13,176 nucleotides of DNA from Elusimicrobia bacterium CG08_land_8_20_14_0_20_44_26 (GTDB taxonomy: Bacteria > CG03). Each line of letters starts with the position of its first letter. Position 1 is the stretch's first letter. The notes under the pieces were generated by a model. The model made no database searches. It was not told the DNA's origin and was given only the letters and a program-made list of their open reading frames with translations. The DNA is taken from positions 1 to 13,176 of the forward strand of contig PEXM01000038.1 of the NCBI GenBank assembly GCA_002779055.1, given 5' to 3'. Below are positions 11,578 to 13,176 of the stretch, one piece after another. The position numbers and the translations under genes were made by a program.

Positions 11578-13104
11578 TTACTTTTTCTCTTTCAGTTTTT
11601 TCTCTGCTTTTTGAATATTCTTTTCCACTTCCACGTAATAAAGTTCCCCCTCTGACATTTTGAGGGCAACTTCCCAGTGTTCTTTTGCTTTTTCGTATTT
11701 TCCAAGGCGATAGTAACACTCTGCTGAATAGTTGTGTGCTCTAAAAACATGAAAATCATCCTCAGGATAAAGTTCTATTTGCTTTTCAAACATTTTTATT
11801 GCTTCCGTATTTTTTCCTAATATATAATACACAACTCCCAGGTCAAAATGCGCTTTTTTATCTTTTGGGTTTATCGCAAGTATCTTTTTGTAATATTCTA
11901 CTGATTTATTGTATTCATCTTTTTCTTCTCTTCTATCCTTGTCTTTTCGCGCTTTATTTTCAGATTCCTTTGCTTTTCTATAATATTCTGCTACCTCTTT
12001 CCACTTATTCCATTCCTCCTTTTTCTCCAGAACATTTTCTACTTCTTCATTTTCAGGTTGAAGTTTCAAAATCCTGCGATATTCCTTTTCTGCTTCCTTT
12101 TTTCTTCCAGACAAAACATAAGCATTTGCCAGTTCTTTTCTAATAAGCACCTCACTTTTGACATTAAAACTATAATCCAGTGCTTTTTTAAGTGAAGACA
12201 CTGCTTCTTCAAACTTACCCAGTTCTAAATATGCAGTTGCTAGTAATATATAATTTTGATAAAACTGCGGATAGATTTCAATTGTTTTTTTAAAAAATTT
12301 TATAGCTTCATCATATTTTTCACTTTTTAAAGAAGTTAGTCCTTTGAAGTAATATTTTTTAGATTCTTTTGCATCCTTAAAATATATATAGGGAGATTCA
12401 AAATAATCATTTAATGTATTCAAAGAATGAGCTATATCTTTTTCATCATAACCAAGTTTTAATGCCTCTTTTAAATATTTTTCTGCTTTTGCCTTATTTC
12501 TTACTCTATCTTTGTTAGCAAGCAAACATTTATCCTTATGTAATAGCCCTGCAATAAAATATGCTCTGGCATTTTCAGGTTCATTTTTTGTTGATTTTAT
12601 CAAATCTTTGAGTTTCTTTTCCGCTTTTTCAAGCTTTTTGAGAGTTAAATCTTTGGGAGATAATAAATCATGTATTTCTTTAAATTTTAGACGTTCAATG
12701 GCTGCATCAGCTGCTTCTTTATTATAAATTTTTTCTTTTTCCAGAATTTTGACTCCTTCTATGGTTTCAAGGAGACCTTTCTCTTTTAATTCCCTTAGTA
12801 CTTTTTGCCTTCTTCTTACTTCCTTTCTGTATTCTTCAAACGAAGATTTCAATTCAATTCCCGTGTAGGAAAGATGTAACTCCTGAAATTTTTCATATGC
12901 CTTTTTATTCACTGGTATGCCATCTTCATCAAGCAATTTCTTTTCTTTAAGTTCTTCCATCGCCTGCATAAATTTTCTTATTCCCTGAATCAATTTCTCT
13001 GATGCTTCATCTGTAGAGGTTTCACAATAACTGAAAGTTGAAAAAAATATATTCCCCGAGACAAAAATGGCAAACAAAAGTATTAATTTAATATTCCTTC
13101 TCAT
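11578..13104 (-). CDS. Secreted or membrane-attached TPR-repeat protein
   Basis: A 508-residue protein with an N-terminal signal sequence (MRRNIKLILLFAIFVSGNIFFSTFSYC, no proper lipobox). Residues about 30-175 are charged helix, likely coiled coil. TPR motifs follow, clearest at about 248-281 (YYFKGLTSLKSEKYDEAIKFFKKTIEIYP), 282-315, 320-353, 414-447 (AHFDLGVVYYILGKNTEAIKMFEKQIELYP) and 453-486. A weaker one is near 178-211. The repeats suggest a protein-protein scaffold outside the cytoplasm; no catalytic motif is seen. The gene is visibly more AT-rich than subunit B next to it, with many AAA, GAA and TTT codons, a sign of different origin. Its ATG overlaps the stop of the preceding gene as ATGA. 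It sits where ATPase subunit A would be expected. Confidence 0.9.
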   Translation of the reverse strand: MRRNIKLILLFAIFVSGNIFFSTFSYCETSTDEASEKLIQGIRKFMQAMEELKEKKLLDEDGIPVNKKAYEKFQELHLSYTGIELKSSFEEYRKEVRRRQKVLRELKEKGLLETIEGVKILEKEKIYNKEAADAAIERLKFKEIHDLLSPKDLTLKKLEKAEKKLKDLIKSTKNEPENARAYFIAGLLHKDKCLLANKDRVRNKAKAEKYLKEALKLGYDEKDIAHSLNTLNDYFESPYIYFKDAKESKKYYFKGLTSLKSEKYDEAIKFFKKTIEIYPQFYQNYILLATAYLELGKFEEAVSSLKKALDYSFNVKSEVLIRKELANAYVLSGRKKEAEKEYRRILKLQPENEEVENVLEKKEEWNKWKEVAEYYRKAKESENKARKDKDRREEKDEYNKSVEYYKKILAINPKDKKAHFDLGVVYYILGKNTEAIKMFEKQIELYPEDDFHVFRAHNYSAECYYRLGKYEKAKEHWEVALKMSEGELYYVEVEKNIQKAEKKLKEKK

Positions 13105-13176
13105 ATTTCAAATAAACAATCCTCATAATTTTTCTCGGCTTCTTCTAATTCCGCTTTAATTTCTTTTAATTCTATA
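13101..13176 (-). CDS. C-terminal end of a coiled-coil protein, partial
   Basis: Only the last 24 codons are visible, ending EEAEKNYEDCLFEI and a TGA that overlaps the TPR gene ATG as ATGA. The start of the visible part, IELKEIKAELEEAEK, is strongly helical and charged, typical of coiled coil. It shares the AT-rich character of the TPR gene and is probably in the same transcription unit. The family cannot be told from this fragment. Confidence 0.6.
   Translation of the reverse strand, partial: IELKEIKAELEEAEKNYEDCLFEI

Noticed and set aside
10726..11655. 309-residue plus-strand frame opposite ATPase subunit B
   Set aside because: It is antisense to a clearly conserved gene, has low-complexity basic composition and no recognisable domain.
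11799..12143. 114-residue plus-strand hydrophobic frame opposite the TPR gene
   Set aside because: Its Leu/Phe-rich sequence is the complement of Lys/Glu codons in the TPR gene, not a membrane protein.

Overview
All confident genes in this window lie on the minus strand, so they read from position 13176 down to 1, tightly packed and often overlapping by 4 to 8 bases. The gene set is bacterial: an RsmI-type 16S rRNA methyltransferase, a two-component histidine kinase, HD-GYP and receiver-domain proteins, and good Shine-Dalgarno sites before several genes. It also has a V/A-type ATPase, tRNAs without an encoded CCA, and a repeat that adds an NPVRN-type tail to a protein. Together these suggest an uncultivated candidate phylum such as Omnitrophota or a relative. 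That assignment is inference and I hold it weakly.

Layout in transcription order. (1) 13176-11578: the end of a coiled-coil protein, then a secreted TPR protein, both clearly AT-rich. (2) 11517-9326: V/A-ATPase subunits B and D. Between them sit a 79-bp MITE-like element (13-bp terminal inverted repeats, 4-bp target duplication) that replaced the C-terminus of B, and a 50-bp duplication of the start of D. (3) 9329-7463: a GAF/HD-GYP protein coupled to subunit D, then RsmI. (4) 7420-3055: a signalling unit made of a membrane histidine kinase, an exported LysM/FecR protein and a protein with two receiver domains. (5) 3023-2829: tRNA-Met(CAT) and tRNA-Val(CAC), followed by about 240 bp of noncoding, palindrome-rich DNA that carries a second copy of the tRNA-Val 3' end, like a relic attachment site. 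(6) 2587-1: a coiled-coil zinc-ribbon protein, an RNase H-family protein, a xylose-isomerase-like TIM-barrel protein and the start of a P-loop NTPase.

How the genes may work together: the ATPase subunits are part of a larger membrane enzyme whose other subunits (A, C, E, F, I, K) are not in the window. Kinase, LysM/FecR protein and dual receiver probably form one envelope-sensing pathway. The HD-GYP protein may degrade cyclic di-GMP. The strongest new observations are the small insertions: reversing the one at the B/D junction in silico restores a compact stop/Shine-Dalgarno/start junction between the two ATPase genes.
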